From Streptomyces antibioticus (GTDB lineage Bacteria; Actinomycetota; Actinomycetes; Streptomycetales; Streptomycetaceae): a DNA stretch of 64,000 bases. This document shows positions 19,662-28,189 of this stretch, in pieces; position 1 is the stretch's first letter; each line of letters starts with the position of its first letter. The translations under genes and the position numbers were made by a program. The stretch is from positions 652,649 through 716,648 of the forward strand of contig NZ_KQ948427.1 in NCBI RefSeq assembly GCF_001514065.1, written 5' to 3'. The notes below the pieces were generated by a model. The model was not told the DNA's origin. It searched no databases and saw only the letters and a program-made list of their open reading frames with translations.

Positions 19662-20816
19662 TCAGGCGTCCACCCGCAGCGTGAAGCCGACTCCTTCCAG
19701 GGCGAGTTCGCGCAGCCACTCCTCCGACCGTGCCGCCGTCTCGGCGGCGCGGTGCAGACCGGGCGGCAGGGAGCCGTCCAGGATCTGGCGGACACCGAGG
19801 GCGAGAGTGCGGGAGACGCAGCGGGCCATCGCGCTCTCCTCCTCGTCCCCGGTCAGATCGAGCAGATAACTGCCCGACCAGGCCTGCCCCGCCGGACCGG
19901 CCACGTCCAGCGTCACGACGAGGACCACCCGGTCCCGGTCGGCGTCGGTGGTCGGGTAGCGGGCCGCCAACTCCCGCGCCAGGGCGGCGATCCGGGCGTC
20001 GTCGCCCGCCTTCAGCTCCTCGAAGACCTCGCCCCAGGCCTCCAGCCAGCCCTCCAGGCGCAGGGTGCCCCGGACGAACGTCTGCGGTTTCCAGGCGGCC
20101 GGCATGCCGTACTGCTCGACGAAGGGCACGCTGTCGCGGTTCGGGTAGACCTCGAAGGTCTCCCCGTCGACGACGTGCCGCCGGGTCGCCTCCCACGGCC
20201 GCTCGGCGGTGGTCTCGGCGCCGTCCGCGAGGTAACGGGCGGGCGAGCGCAGGGCGTTGAGGACACCGAGGGGCGCCCAGCTGAAGCGGTACCTGAAGTC
20301 GTTCGGCACCGCGGGGATGCCGCCGCAGTAGGAGGTGAGGCGGTAGGAGGCCGCCGTGCCGTCGCCGATCGCGTCCCGGGCGCGGGCCACGAGGCTGTGC
20401 GCGAAGAGGTGGTCGATGCCGGGGTCGAGTCCGGCCTCGGTGAGGACGACGAGCCCGGCCGCGGCGGCAGCGGGGACCTGCTCCAGGACCGCGTCCGACA
20501 CATAGCTGGAGCAGGCGAAGTGGGCCCGCGCGGCGACGCACACCGCGAGGATCCCGGCGTGTTCGGGCGCGGGCAGCATCGAGACGACGACGTCGCCGGG
20601 CGCCAGGGCCGCCGTCAGCTTGTCCAGGGTGTACGCGCGGGGCTCGGCGCGTCCGGTGAGGCCGAGCCGGTCGAGGGCCTCGGCCGCGCGTTCCTCGGTG
20701 CGATGCCAGACCCGCACCCGCGGGGCGCTCTCGCACAGCTTGGCCAGGCCGCTGCCCGTGGACAGCCCGGTGCCGATCCAGTGGACGGTGCCGCTCGCGG
20801 GTACCAGGTCAGTCAT
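19662..20816 (-). CDS. Saccharopine dehydrogenase family protein (glutamate-forming, LYS9-like)
   Basis: A 384-aa Rossmann protein. It has an N-terminal GTGLSTGSG nucleotide loop and, in the middle, EAGLDPGIDHLFAH and SYCGGIPAVPNDFRYRFSWAP, which match the saccharopine reductase/dehydrogenase family. Its start overlaps the preceding lysine-forming homologue by 8 bp, so the pair resembles the two halves of eukaryotic LKR/SDH: the first condenses lysine with 2-oxoglutarate, this one splits saccharopine to aminoadipate semialdehyde and glutamate. The direction is inferred from pairing, not from sequence. Confidence 0.8.
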   Translation of the reverse strand: MTDLVPASGTVHWIGTGLSTGSGLAKLCESAPRVRVWHRTEERAAEALDRLGLTGRAEPRAYTLDKLTAALAPGDVVVSMLPAPEHAGILAVCVAARAHFACSSYVSDAVLEQVPAAAAAGLVVLTEAGLDPGIDHLFAHSLVARARDAIGDGTAASYRLTSYCGGIPAVPNDFRYRFSWAPLGVLNALRSPARYLADGAETTAERPWEATRRHVVDGETFEVYPNRDSVPFVEQYGMPAAWKPQTFVRGTLRLEGWLEAWGEVFEELKAGDDARIAALARELAARYPTTDADRDRVVLVVTLDVAGPAGQAWSGSYLLDLTGDEEESAMARCVSRTLALGVRQILDGSLPPGLHRAAETAARSEEWLRELALEGVGFTLRVDA

Positions 20817-21870
20817 GCGGCAACTCCCCTTCCGCGATGCCGTGTTCCCGGCTCGCCTGATGGAACCGGTCCACAGCGCGTCCCCACGGCCCGTCGGACC
20901 CGAAATCGAGGAGCAGGGGCAGCAGCGAGCCGGAGAAGTCCTCGCTGGACTCCCTCGGCAGCAGCGAGGGCAGGTTGTCGATGGCGATCAGGTCGAGCGG
21001 GGGCTCCTTGCGCAGCTGCCGTACCGGGTCGTCCCACTCGGTGGTGCGGTCGTAGACCGGCAGGACGTTGAGCGGGGAGCCGACGTCGCAGGTGACGTCG
21101 GAGAGGGTGCGCAGCCGGCGGGCCGGGTCGTCGAGATCGGCCTCGCGGACGAAGGGCGGGACGGGGGTCGTGGCGAGGACGCAGTTGACGAGGGCGTCGT
21201 GGGCGAGGAGGGCCGGCCGGTCCAGGTTCCGGGTCTCGTCGAGGTCCCAGCAGGTCGGCTCGACACCGGACGCCTCGAAGGCCGCCCGGGCGCCGCGGCC
21301 GCTGCGGCCGAGGGCGCCGATCACCAGCGGGGTGAAGTCCGCGTCCGCGGCGGCGGGGCGGAGGGTCTCGTCCAGCTCCTCCTTCGAGGTGGGCGTCAGC
21401 GGCGCGACGAGCCGGCCCCGCTGCTGGAGCACCGCGAGGGCGGCGCCCAGGTAGCCGGCCCAGTAGCCGAAGGCGGCGAGCCTGCGGCCGGTGTCGTCCA
21501 CCAGGTACTCCAGGTCGAGGAGTGTCCCGCCCCCGGCGGCGAACCGGCGCAGCAGGTCGGCGGCGCCCGGCTGCCCCTTGTAGGCGTGCCCGAAGAAGAT
21601 GTGCCGGTGCGCCAACCGGTCGGGACCGTCCGGGAGTTCCTTCAGGCCGAGGATCACGGCCTCCGGCGGCGCCGACACCCACGACCCCGCGGCCGCGACT
21701 CGGGCGCCGACCGCCTCGTACGCCTCGATCGGGAAGATCCGCTGCGGGGACTCCTCGACGGTCAGGGTCACCCCGCTCTCGACGAGCCGGCGGGCGTCGG
21801 ACGGCACGATCGGCGTGCGTCGCTCGGTGGGACGGACCTCGTGGCGCAGCCACAGATGGAGCTCGGTCAT
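20809..21870 (-). CDS. Saccharopine dehydrogenase, lysine-forming type (LYS1-like)
   Basis: A 353-aa member of the alanine dehydrogenase/LYS1 fold. The N-terminus LHLWLRHEVRPTERRTPIVP carries the conserved E-x-R-x-x-E-x-R pattern of substrate binding. IFFGHAYKGQPG and GGTLLDLEYLVDDTGRRLAAFGYWAG follow and are characteristic of saccharopine dehydrogenases. It is the middle gene of a three-gene operon (4-bp overlap upstream, 8-bp overlap downstream). It is probably catabolic, since actinobacteria make lysine by the diaminopimelate route. Confidence 0.85.
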   Translation of the reverse strand: MTELHLWLRHEVRPTERRTPIVPSDARRLVESGVTLTVEESPQRIFPIEAYEAVGARVAAAGSWVSAPPEAVILGLKELPDGPDRLAHRHIFFGHAYKGQPGAADLLRRFAAGGGTLLDLEYLVDDTGRRLAAFGYWAGYLGAALAVLQQRGRLVAPLTPTSKEELDETLRPAAADADFTPLVIGALGRSGRGARAAFEASGVEPTCWDLDETRNLDRPALLAHDALVNCVLATTPVPPFVREADLDDPARRLRTLSDVTCDVGSPLNVLPVYDRTTEWDDPVRQLRKEPPLDLIAIDNLPSLLPRESSEDFSGSLLPLLLDFGSDGPWGRAVDRFHQASREHGIAEGELPHD

Positions 21871-23012
21871 ACGCAGTTGGCCTCCGGGCGCGGGGCGTCG
21901 GCCGCGAACCGGCCGGCGCTCAACGGGCTGACGTCCACGAAGGGTACGCGGCCCAGGACCAGGTCACGGACCACCTCGCCGACGGCCGGCCCCTGGAGGA
22001 AGCCGTGGCCGGAGAAGCCGGTGGCGTAGAGGAACCGGGAGACCGAAGTCGCCTCGCCGATCAGGGCGTTGTGGTCGGGGGTGACCTCGTACAGGCCCGC
22101 CCAGCCGCCGGTGCGGCGCAGGTCGAGGAGGGCCGGGGCGCGCTGCTCCATGGCGGCGGCCAGGCGCGGGATCCACCGGTCGTGGGTGTCGGTGGCGAAG
22201 CCGGGGCGTTCGTCGGGGTCGGACATGCCGAGGAGGAGGCCGGGGCCCTCGCCGTGGAAGTAGAGGGTGGTGCTGAAGTCGATCGTCATGGGCAGGCCCG
22301 GCGGCAGGTCCGGGACCGGTTCGGTGACGGCGATCTGGCGGCGCAACGGCTCCACGGGCAGGTCCACGCCCGCCATCCGGCCGACGGCCCGCGACCAGGG
22401 GCCGGCCGCGCAGATGACCGTGCCGGTGGCGATCCGGCCGAGGGTCGTCGACACGGCCGTGATGCGGTCGCCGAGGAGTTCGATGCCGGTGACCTCGGTG
22501 TGCCGCAGCACGCGGGCCCCGAGGGCGCGGGCGGCGGAGGCGTAGCCGTGGACGACGGCCTCGGGGGTGCAGTGGCCGTCGTCGGGCGAGTAGACGGCGG
22601 CGAGGAGGCCCTCGGTGCGGATCAGCGGGGAGAGCTTGCGGGCCTCCTTCGGGGTGAGCAGACGGCTGGGCACGCCGAGCGCGTTCTGCAGCCGTACGCC
22701 CGCCTCGAAGGAGGCCACGTCCTCGGGGGTCGACAGCAGGAAGAGGTAGCCGACGCGGTGCAGCCCGATGTCGTACCCGATCTCCTCCCGGAACCGGCCG
22801 AACGCGGCCAGGCTGCGCGCCCCGAGCTGCACGTTGAGCTCGTCGGAGAACTGGGCCCGCACGCCGCCCGCCGCCTTCGAGGTGGAGCCGGAGGCCAGTT
22901 CGTCCCGTTCGACGAGGACGACGTCGCGGACACCGGCGGCGGCGAGGTGGTAGGCGATGCTCGTGCCCATCACTCCGCCGCCGATCACGACGACTTCCGC
23001 CTGCATCCTCAC
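21867..23012 (-). CDS. FAD-dependent amine/amino-acid oxidoreductase (DAO family)
   Basis: A 381-aa flavoprotein with the N-terminal dinucleotide motif VVIGGGVMGTSIAYHLAAAG, a SGSTSKAAGGVRAQFSDE segment after the ribose-binding Glu, and the C-terminal GFSGHGFLQGPAVGEVVRDL. This is the sarcosine/glycine/pipecolate oxidase class. As the first gene of the saccharopine operon it may oxidise saccharopine, pipecolate or a lysine derivative. That role is inferred from position only. Confidence 0.82.
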   Translation of the reverse strand: MRMQAEVVVIGGGVMGTSIAYHLAAAGVRDVVLVERDELASGSTSKAAGGVRAQFSDELNVQLGARSLAAFGRFREEIGYDIGLHRVGYLFLLSTPEDVASFEAGVRLQNALGVPSRLLTPKEARKLSPLIRTEGLLAAVYSPDDGHCTPEAVVHGYASAARALGARVLRHTEVTGIELLGDRITAVSTTLGRIATGTVICAAGPWSRAVGRMAGVDLPVEPLRRQIAVTEPVPDLPPGLPMTIDFSTTLYFHGEGPGLLLGMSDPDERPGFATDTHDRWIPRLAAAMEQRAPALLDLRRTGGWAGLYEVTPDHNALIGEATSVSRFLYATGFSGHGFLQGPAVGEVVRDLVLGRVPFVDVSPLSAGRFAADAPRPEANCV

Positions 23013-23090
23013 GGGCGAGCCTCCCAGGGGTGTCGGTGCCGGGCCCGTGCGGGCCGCCCCCTCTTCCTGTCCGGACTCCGGTCCCCGTAA

Positions 23091-23750
23091 TCAGGACAGG
23101 TGGGCCACCGCGTCCAGATGGGGCAGGTGGTGGTCGAGGCGTTCCCGCTTGGTGCGCAGGTAGGTGATGTTGCTCTCGCACGGCTGGATCAGCAGCGGCA
23201 CGGTCTCGGTGACCTCGATGCCGTGCCGTACCAACGCCTCCCGCTTGTCGGGGTTGTTGGACATCAGGCGGACGCTGTTCACGCCGAGGTCGTGCAGCAT
23301 GCCGGCGGCGACACCGTAGTCCCGGGCGTCCACCGGCAGGCCGAGGGCGAGGTTCGCCTCGACGGTGTCCAGGCCCTCCGCCTGGAGGGCCATCGCGCGG
23401 AGCTTGGCGAGCAGGCCGATGCCGCGGCCCTCGTGGCCCCGCAGGTAGACGACGATGCCGCTGCCTTGGGCGACCACGGCCCGCATCGCGGAGTCGAGTT
23501 GCTCGCCGCACTCGCAGTGCCGGGAGCCGAAGGCGTCACCGGTGAGGCACTCGGAGTGCAGCCGGACGAGGACGTCCTCGGCGCCTATCTCGCCGTGGAC
23601 GAGGGCCACTTGTTCGTCGCCGCGGTCGTGATCCAGGTAGCCGACCGCCCGGAATTGCCCGTACACGGTGGGCAGCGGGGCATTCACTATGCGTTCCACG
23701 CCGGTGCGCTGCGGGGACTTCTTGCCGAGGACGCCAATTTTGTCTGTCAT
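23091..23750 (-). CDS. GTP cyclohydrolase II variant (Met120, FAPy-forming type)
   Basis: A 219-aa RibA-family zinc enzyme acting on GTP. Zinc cysteines are Cys68, Cys79 and Cys81 (SECLTGDAFGSRHCECGEQ); RGHEGRGIGLLAKLRAM and MSNNPDK follow. Residue 120 is Met where E. coli RibA has Tyr105. In the S. coelicolor paralogue SCO6655, as I recall, this Met120 stops the reaction at the N-formyl intermediate (FAPy) instead of the deformylated riboflavin precursor. The ATG at 23750 gives exactly this numbering. The frame is open upstream, but the extra region lies over the divergent gene. It is divergent from a creatininase-fold gene across only 41 bp and is not in a riboflavin operon. Confidence 0.92.
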   Translation of the reverse strand: MTDKIGVLGKKSPQRTGVERIVNAPLPTVYGQFRAVGYLDHDRGDEQVALVHGEIGAEDVLVRLHSECLTGDAFGSRHCECGEQLDSAMRAVVAQGSGIVVYLRGHEGRGIGLLAKLRAMALQAEGLDTVEANLALGLPVDARDYGVAAGMLHDLGVNSVRLMSNNPDKREALVRHGIEVTETVPLLIQPCESNITYLRTKRERLDHHLPHLDAVAHLS

Positions 23751-23791
23751 GATTCTCGAGTTCCTAAGCAGAGACGAAAGGCCGTGAAAGA

Positions 23792-24574
23792 ATGAGTGAT
23801 TCGCAAGCGCGGTCGGCGGCATACGGTCCGTTGCCGGCGGACACCACGGAGGACGTACGGACGCGGGGCGCGAATGTCTCACGACAGGTCGCGGTTCTCC
23901 CCGTCGGCAGCTTCGAACAGCACGGCCCGTACCTGCCGTTGGCGACCGACACCCTGGTCGCCTGTGCCATCGCCCGGGAGATCGCCGCGGCGTACCCGGT
24001 GCACCTCCTCCCACCGGTGACGATCTCCTGCTCGCACGAGCACGCGGCCTGGGCGGGGACCGTCAGCATCTCCTCGGTGACCCTTCACTCGGTGATACGG
24101 GACATAGCGGCTTCACTCCGCCGTTCGGGCGTCGACGCCCTGGTCGTGGTCAACGGGCACGGCGGAAACTACGTACTGGGCAACGTCGTTCAGGAATCCT
24201 CCTCCCGCGGCGAGAAAATGGCACTGTTCCCGGCGGCGGAGGACTGGGAGTCGGCGTGCGAACGGGCGGGGGTGGTCACGTCTCTGCTCACCGACATGCA
24301 CGCGGGGGAAATCGAGACCTCCATCCTTCTGCACGCTCATCCCGAATTCGTCCGGCCCGGTTATGAGACCTCCGATTTCGTCGCCGACGACCGTCGTCAT
24401 CTCCTCACTCTGGGCATGTCCGCCTATACCGATTCGGGCGTCATCGGCCGCCCCTCGCTGGGTTCGGCGGAAAAGGGCAAGGCGCTCCTGGAGAGCCTGG
24501 CGGACGCGTTCGGACCGTACTTGTCGCTGCTCACCTCCGACGGCTCCGGCTCCGGTGACTCCTTGCGCGGATAG
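23792..24574 (+). CDS. Creatininase-family hydrolase, candidate FAPy deformylase
   Basis: A 260-aa metal-dependent amidohydrolase. Metal ligand motifs are SFEQHGPYLPLATDT (Glu, His, Asp), NGHGGN and DMHAGEIETS. The family includes creatininase, MftE and the archaeal ArfB, which removes the formyl group from FAPy. Next to a cyclohydrolase predicted to release FAPy, deformylation is the most economical role; creatinine hydrolysis is unlikely in this context. GAAAGA lies just before the ATG. Its 3' end overlaps the convergent membrane-protein gene by 151 bp. Confidence 0.82.
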   Translation: MSDSQARSAAYGPLPADTTEDVRTRGANVSRQVAVLPVGSFEQHGPYLPLATDTLVACAIAREIAAAYPVHLLPPVTISCSHEHAAWAGTVSISSVTLHSVIRDIAASLRRSGVDALVVVNGHGGNYVLGNVVQESSSRGEKMALFPAAEDWESACERAGVVTSLLTDMHAGEIETSILLHAHPEFVRPGYETSDFVADDRRHLLTLGMSAYTDSGVIGRPSLGSAEKGKALLESLADAFGPYLSLLTSDGSGSGDSLRG

Positions 24575-25698
24575 CGGGCGAGCAGGACCAGCACGCCGGG
24601 CAGGCTGGCCACGAGGCTGAGTACGCCGTAGACGACGGCGACGGCCAGCCCGCTGCTCGCCCCGAGGCCGGCCGCGCCGAACGCCCAGGCGGTGACGCCC
24701 TCGCGGGGTCCCCAGCCGCCGACGTTGAGCGGCAGTCCCATGGCGAGCAGCGCCAGCACGGCGATCGGCAGCAGTGCGGCGACGGAGGCGTCGGACCCGG
24801 CGATACGGGCGGCGAGCACGAACATCCCGATGTGCCCGGCGAGGACGACGAGGGACGACAGCGCGACGCCGGGGCCGTTGCGCCGGGACAGCAGCCCCTC
24901 GCGCACTTCGGCCAGCGTCCGGCCGTACCGCGCGGGCGTCCGGTTCATCCGCAGGGCGAGTACGACGGCCAGCGCGCCCACCAGGGCGAACAGCAGCACC
25001 GGCGCGAGGTCCCGGGCCTGGTTCAGCACCGGCGACGGCATGGTGAGCAGGATGCCCGCGCCGACGACCGCCAACGCGAGCTGTCCGGCGACCCGTTCGA
25101 GGACGACGGCACGGACACAGCGGCCGAGGTCGCGGGTGCTCTGCCCGTGCCGCACCGCCCGGTGGACGTCGCCCAGGACGCCGCCGGGGAGCGCGGCGTT
25201 GAGGAACAGCGCCCGGTAGTAGGCGGCGACGGCCGGCCCGAGCGGCAGCCGGATCTTCAGCCCCCGGGCCACCAACTGCCAGCGCCAGGCGCTGAACACG
25301 GTCGTGACGACACCGATCCCGACGGCGGCGGCCAGCGAACCGCCGTCGATCCGCCGCAGCCCGTCCAGGAAGACACCGGTACCGAGCCGCCACAGCAGGA
25401 CGGCGAGGATGACGACGCCGACGGCACTGCCCACATGGGTGCGCACGGCCGGTGACTTGAGGCGGACGAGGGCGCTGCGCCACCGAGGGGTGTGGGGGGT
25501 GGCGGCTTCGGGGCGGGGGGTGGAGACGATCACGCCGATACGGGAGTCGGCGACGGCGATGTCCGGCGGGGGGACGGCCTTGACCGGAGGCGCCAGGGCG
25601 ATGCCGGTGTGGGGGGTGAGGGTGGCGGTGGCCTCGCGCTCGGCGACGGAAACGTCCCTCCCCGTCACCCCGTACGCCCGTACCGTCTCCACGCTCAT
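24424..25698 (-). CDS. LPG-synthase-type integral membrane protein (UPF0104/AglD-like)
   Basis: A 424-aa protein with a disordered N-terminus (about 100 residues) followed by eight or so membrane segments. It contains the family's FSAWRWQLVARGL, YYRALFLNAALPGGVLGDVHRAVRHG and MGLPLNVGGWGPREGVTAWAFG. This is the transmembrane domain shared with lysylphosphatidylglycerol synthases and thought to move lipid-linked or polar lipids across the membrane; the tRNA-dependent transferase domain is absent. The start overlaps the methyltransferase stop as ATGA. The last 50 residues are antisense to the creatininase gene. Confidence 0.8.
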   Translation of the reverse strand: MSVETVRAYGVTGRDVSVAEREATATLTPHTGIALAPPVKAVPPPDIAVADSRIGVIVSTPRPEAATPHTPRWRSALVRLKSPAVRTHVGSAVGVVILAVLLWRLGTGVFLDGLRRIDGGSLAAAVGIGVVTTVFSAWRWQLVARGLKIRLPLGPAVAAYYRALFLNAALPGGVLGDVHRAVRHGQSTRDLGRCVRAVVLERVAGQLALAVVGAGILLTMPSPVLNQARDLAPVLLFALVGALAVVLALRMNRTPARYGRTLAEVREGLLSRRNGPGVALSSLVVLAGHIGMFVLAARIAGSDASVAALLPIAVLALLAMGLPLNVGGWGPREGVTAWAFGAAGLGASSGLAVAVVYGVLSLVASLPGVLVLLARYPRKESPEPEPSEVSSDKYGPNASARLSRSALPFSAEPSEGRPMTPESV

Positions 25699-27002
25699 GA
25701 CGCCCCGCCCGTCGGCCGGGACAGCGCCAGCAGGTCCGTGTGGTGGACGAGGACGGTCAACTCGCCCGCCTCGCACGCCTCCAGGCGCTCGCGGAGATAG
25801 CCCTCGGCCCGCTCCTTCAGCTCCGGACGCTGCTCCACCGCCGCGCCGACCCAGCCGCGCAGCCACTGCGCGGTGAGCGCGGCCTCGGCGGGGCCGAGCC
25901 GCCAGGGGCTGGGGTTCAGGCGTACCGTCGCCCCGCGCTCGGAGAAGGCCTCGCAGGCCGCGGTGACCGAGTCCGGACCGAGGAGGCCCCCGCGGCGCTG
26001 GTGGGCGTTGAACGCCTCCGTGATCTCCCGGTCCATCGGGTGGGACGGGGTGAGGTCGACGCGGCCGGCCACCGACAGGGTGAGCAGGGCCGGGCAGCCG
26101 GCTCCGGTGCAGGCCTCGGCGAGGGTGTCGATCTCTTCGCGGGTGAGGACGTCGAGGAGTGCGGAGGCGGTCACCAGGGAGGTGCCGGAGAGGGCGTCCG
26201 GGGTGAGCCGGGCGACGTCGCCGCGCCGGGTCTCGACGGTGACGCGGCTGCCGTCGGCGGCGACGCGCGGGGAGGCGACGGCGGCGAAGTGCAGGAGGTA
26301 GGGGTCGCGGTCGTGCAGGACCCAGTGCTGGGAGCCGTCGAGGCGGGGGGCGAGCCAGCGGCCCATCGAGCCGGTGCCGCAGCCCAGGTCATGGATGACC
26401 AGGCCGGACTTGCCGGGCAGGTTCGCCAGCCGGATGCGCAGCGGGTCGAGCAGGTCGTGCGCCCGCGCGGCCGCGTCGGCAGGCTCGCGCAGCTCCAGCC
26501 ACTCGGGCGCGTACCGGGGCTGCTCCTCGGGACCGTCCTCACGCAGCCGCACGGTGGGTCGCTCCCCGGGACGGGCGGCGGTGGGCCCGGCGCCGGGGAT
26601 CACGGAGTCGTCGGCCGGGTCGGGCGTCACGGACGGCGTGGGCATGAGGGGCACCTCCGCGGTTCCGCTCGCGGTGACAGGGCGCAGGGGGGACGCCTCC
26701 GTGCTGCCGCCCGCGCCTGACGGGGTCAGGAGAGCAGCCTCCCCGCCGGCCGGCGTCAGGAGAGAAGCCTCCCCGCCGGCCGAGAGCAGAAGAGAAGCCT
26801 CCGCGCTCGCCGCGGGCAGGAGGGAAGCTTCCCCGCCGACCGAGGGCAGAGCGGACGCCTCCGTGCTCGCCGAGGGCAAGAGGGCCGCCTCCGTGCTCGT
26901 CGAGGGCAAGAGGGCTGCCTCTCCGCTGCCGCCCGTCTCGGTGCGCGGTCCCGGCTGTGCCGGGATCCTGCCGCTGCGCTCCGTGGTAGCCGTCTTCCTC
27001 AT
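25695..27002 (-). CDS. SAM-dependent methyltransferase with N-terminal 10-residue repeats
   Basis: A 435-aa protein. The class I methyltransferase domain occupies about residues 160-435, with motif I VIHDLGCGTG at 202-211 and a following acidic HDRDPYLL. Before it, residues 28-97 are seven in-register 10-residue repeats of the form EAxLLPSAxx. The repeats look disordered and may be a recent expansion. The ATG at 27002 overlaps the glycosyltransferase stop. The frame stays open upstream, but that is shadow of the glycosyltransferase gene. The methyl acceptor is unknown; neighbours suggest a glycosylated or lipid-linked pyrimidine/pterin. Confidence 0.82.
   Translation of the reverse strand: MRKTATTERSGRIPAQPGPRTETGGSGEAALLPSTSTEAALLPSASTEASALPSVGGEASLLPAASAEASLLLSAGGEASLLTPAGGEAALLTPSGAGGSTEASPLRPVTASGTAEVPLMPTPSVTPDPADDSVIPGAGPTAARPGERPTVRLREDGPEEQPRYAPEWLELREPADAAARAHDLLDPLRIRLANLPGKSGLVIHDLGCGTGSMGRWLAPRLDGSQHWVLHDRDPYLLHFAAVASPRVAADGSRVTVETRRGDVARLTPDALSGTSLVTASALLDVLTREEIDTLAEACTGAGCPALLTLSVAGRVDLTPSHPMDREITEAFNAHQRRGGLLGPDSVTAACEAFSERGATVRLNPSPWRLGPAEAALTAQWLRGWVGAAVEQRPELKERAEGYLRERLEACEAGELTVLVHHTDLLALSRPTGGAS
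26712..26921 (-). repeat. Seven tandem 30-bp units inside the methyltransferase gene
   Basis: Seven diverged copies of a 30-bp unit, each coding ten residues beginning Glu-Ala (EAALLPSTST, EAALLPSAST, EASALPSVGG, EASLLPAASA and so on). All are in frame, so copy-number change would alter only the length of the N-terminal arm. Confidence 0.85.
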
Positions 27003-28189
27003 GCCGCCCTCCTGGGTTCGTTCGGCAGTCGGCCCAGAACTCCGGCCAGGCTGCGGGCCGTGGTCGCCCAGCCGTCGAGGGCGGCCCGGCGGCCCCGGGC
27101 AGCCGCCTTCAGCCGGCGTCGTACGTCCGCCTCGTTGAACCAGCCGCGCAGTTCGGCCGCGAGGGCGGCGGGGTCCTCCGGCGGGACGAGGATGCCGGGC
27201 ACTCCCCCGTCGGGGGCGCGTCCGACCGCCTCGGGCAGGCCGCCGACGTCGGTCGCGAGGACCGGGATGCCGCGGGCGAGGGCCTCGGTGACCGCCATGC
27301 CGTAGGTCTCGGCGTAGGAGGTGAGGACCATCAGGTCGGCGGCGGCGTAGCTGGCGTCGAGCTGGGCGCCGGCCTGCGGTCCGGCCAGCTCCAGCCGGTG
27401 CTCCAGGCCGTACTTCGCGATCAGGGACCGGAGTTGGCCGACGTACTCGGGGTCCTGGCCGAGGCCGCCGACGCACACGCAGCTCCACGGCAGGTCCCGT
27501 ACCGTCGCGAGCGCCTCGATCAGCCGGTGCTGCCCCTTGCGGGGGGTGACCGCGGCGACGCACAACAGACGGGAGACGCCGTCGGTTCCGGAGGCGAGCG
27601 GGGCGATGTCGGCGCCGGGGGCGGCGACATGGACGCGGTCGGGGGCCAGACCGTGGTGGGAGACGAGGCGGCGCACCGCCCAGTCGCTGGTGGCGATGAC
27701 CGCGGGGACCGCCCGCAGGACGGCCCGTTCCTTGGCGTCCAGTTCGGCGGCGACCAGAGGATCCAGACCGGTCTCGTCGCCGAGCGGAAGGTGCACCAGG
27801 ACGGCGAGCCGCAGGCGTTCCGCCTCGGGGACGACGATCTCGGGGACCCCGCAGGCGACCAGGCCGTCCAGCAGGACGACCGTACCGTCCGGGAACTCGC
27901 GCAGGATGCGGGCGAGTTCGGCGCGGGCCGCGGCACCGGGGCGGGGCCACTCGCCGTCCACGGCGTGCTTGTGGACCTGCCAGCCGAAGCCGGGCAGGTC
28001 CAGACTGACCCGCCGGTCATAGGCGTTGCCGCCGCTGGGGGCCGCCGGGTCGTCGACACCGCCCGGCATGACGAAGTGCACGGAGCTCAGGGACATGGGG
28101 ATGATGTCGGCGTTCTTGAGAGCGGCGTGCTGCACGGGCACGTAACCAAGCGACGGTGCCGCGGTCTTCTCCAGGGTCGTGTCGGTCAC
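26999..28189 (-). CDS. GT4-family glycosyltransferase
   Basis: A 396-aa retaining GT-B glycosyltransferase. The N-terminal domain has [22 protein letters not shown], a sugar-acceptor glycine loop. The C-terminal domain has [20 protein letters not shown] and the nucleotide-sugar site [20 protein letters not shown] with the E-x7-E pattern. The GTG start at 28189 overlaps the PTPS stop as GTGA; an internal ATG at 28096 is possible but lacks a ribosome-binding site. Donor and acceptor are unknown. Confidence 0.87.
   Translation of the reverse strand: MTDTTLEKTAAPSLGYVPVQHAALKNADIIPMSLSSVHFVMPGGVDDPAAPSGGNAYDRRVSLDLPGFGWQVHKHAVDGEWPRPGAAARAELARILREFPDGTVVLLDGLVACGVPEIVVPEAERLRLAVLVHLPLGDETGLDPLVAAELDAKERAVLRAVPAVIATSDWAVRRLVSHHGLAPDRVHVAAPGADIAPLASGTDGVSRLLCVAAVTPRKGQHRLIEALATVRDLPWSCVCVGGLGQDPEYVGQLRSLIAKYGLEHRLELAGPQAGAQLDASYAAADLMVLTSYAETYGMAVTEALARGIPVLATDVGGLPEAVGRAPDGGVPGILVPPEDPAALAAELRGWFNEADVRRRLKAAARGRRAALDGWATTARSLAGVLGRLPNEPRRAA

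Noticed and set aside
26712-26921. Regularly spaced repeats as a possible CRISPR array
   Set aside because: Units are contiguous 30-bp, in frame and diverged, with no spacers and no cas genes; it is a coding tandem repeat.
25695-27950. 751-residue methyltransferase
   Set aside because: The upstream 316 codons are shadow of the glycosyltransferase gene; the ATG at 27002 overlaps that gene's stop as expected for coupling.
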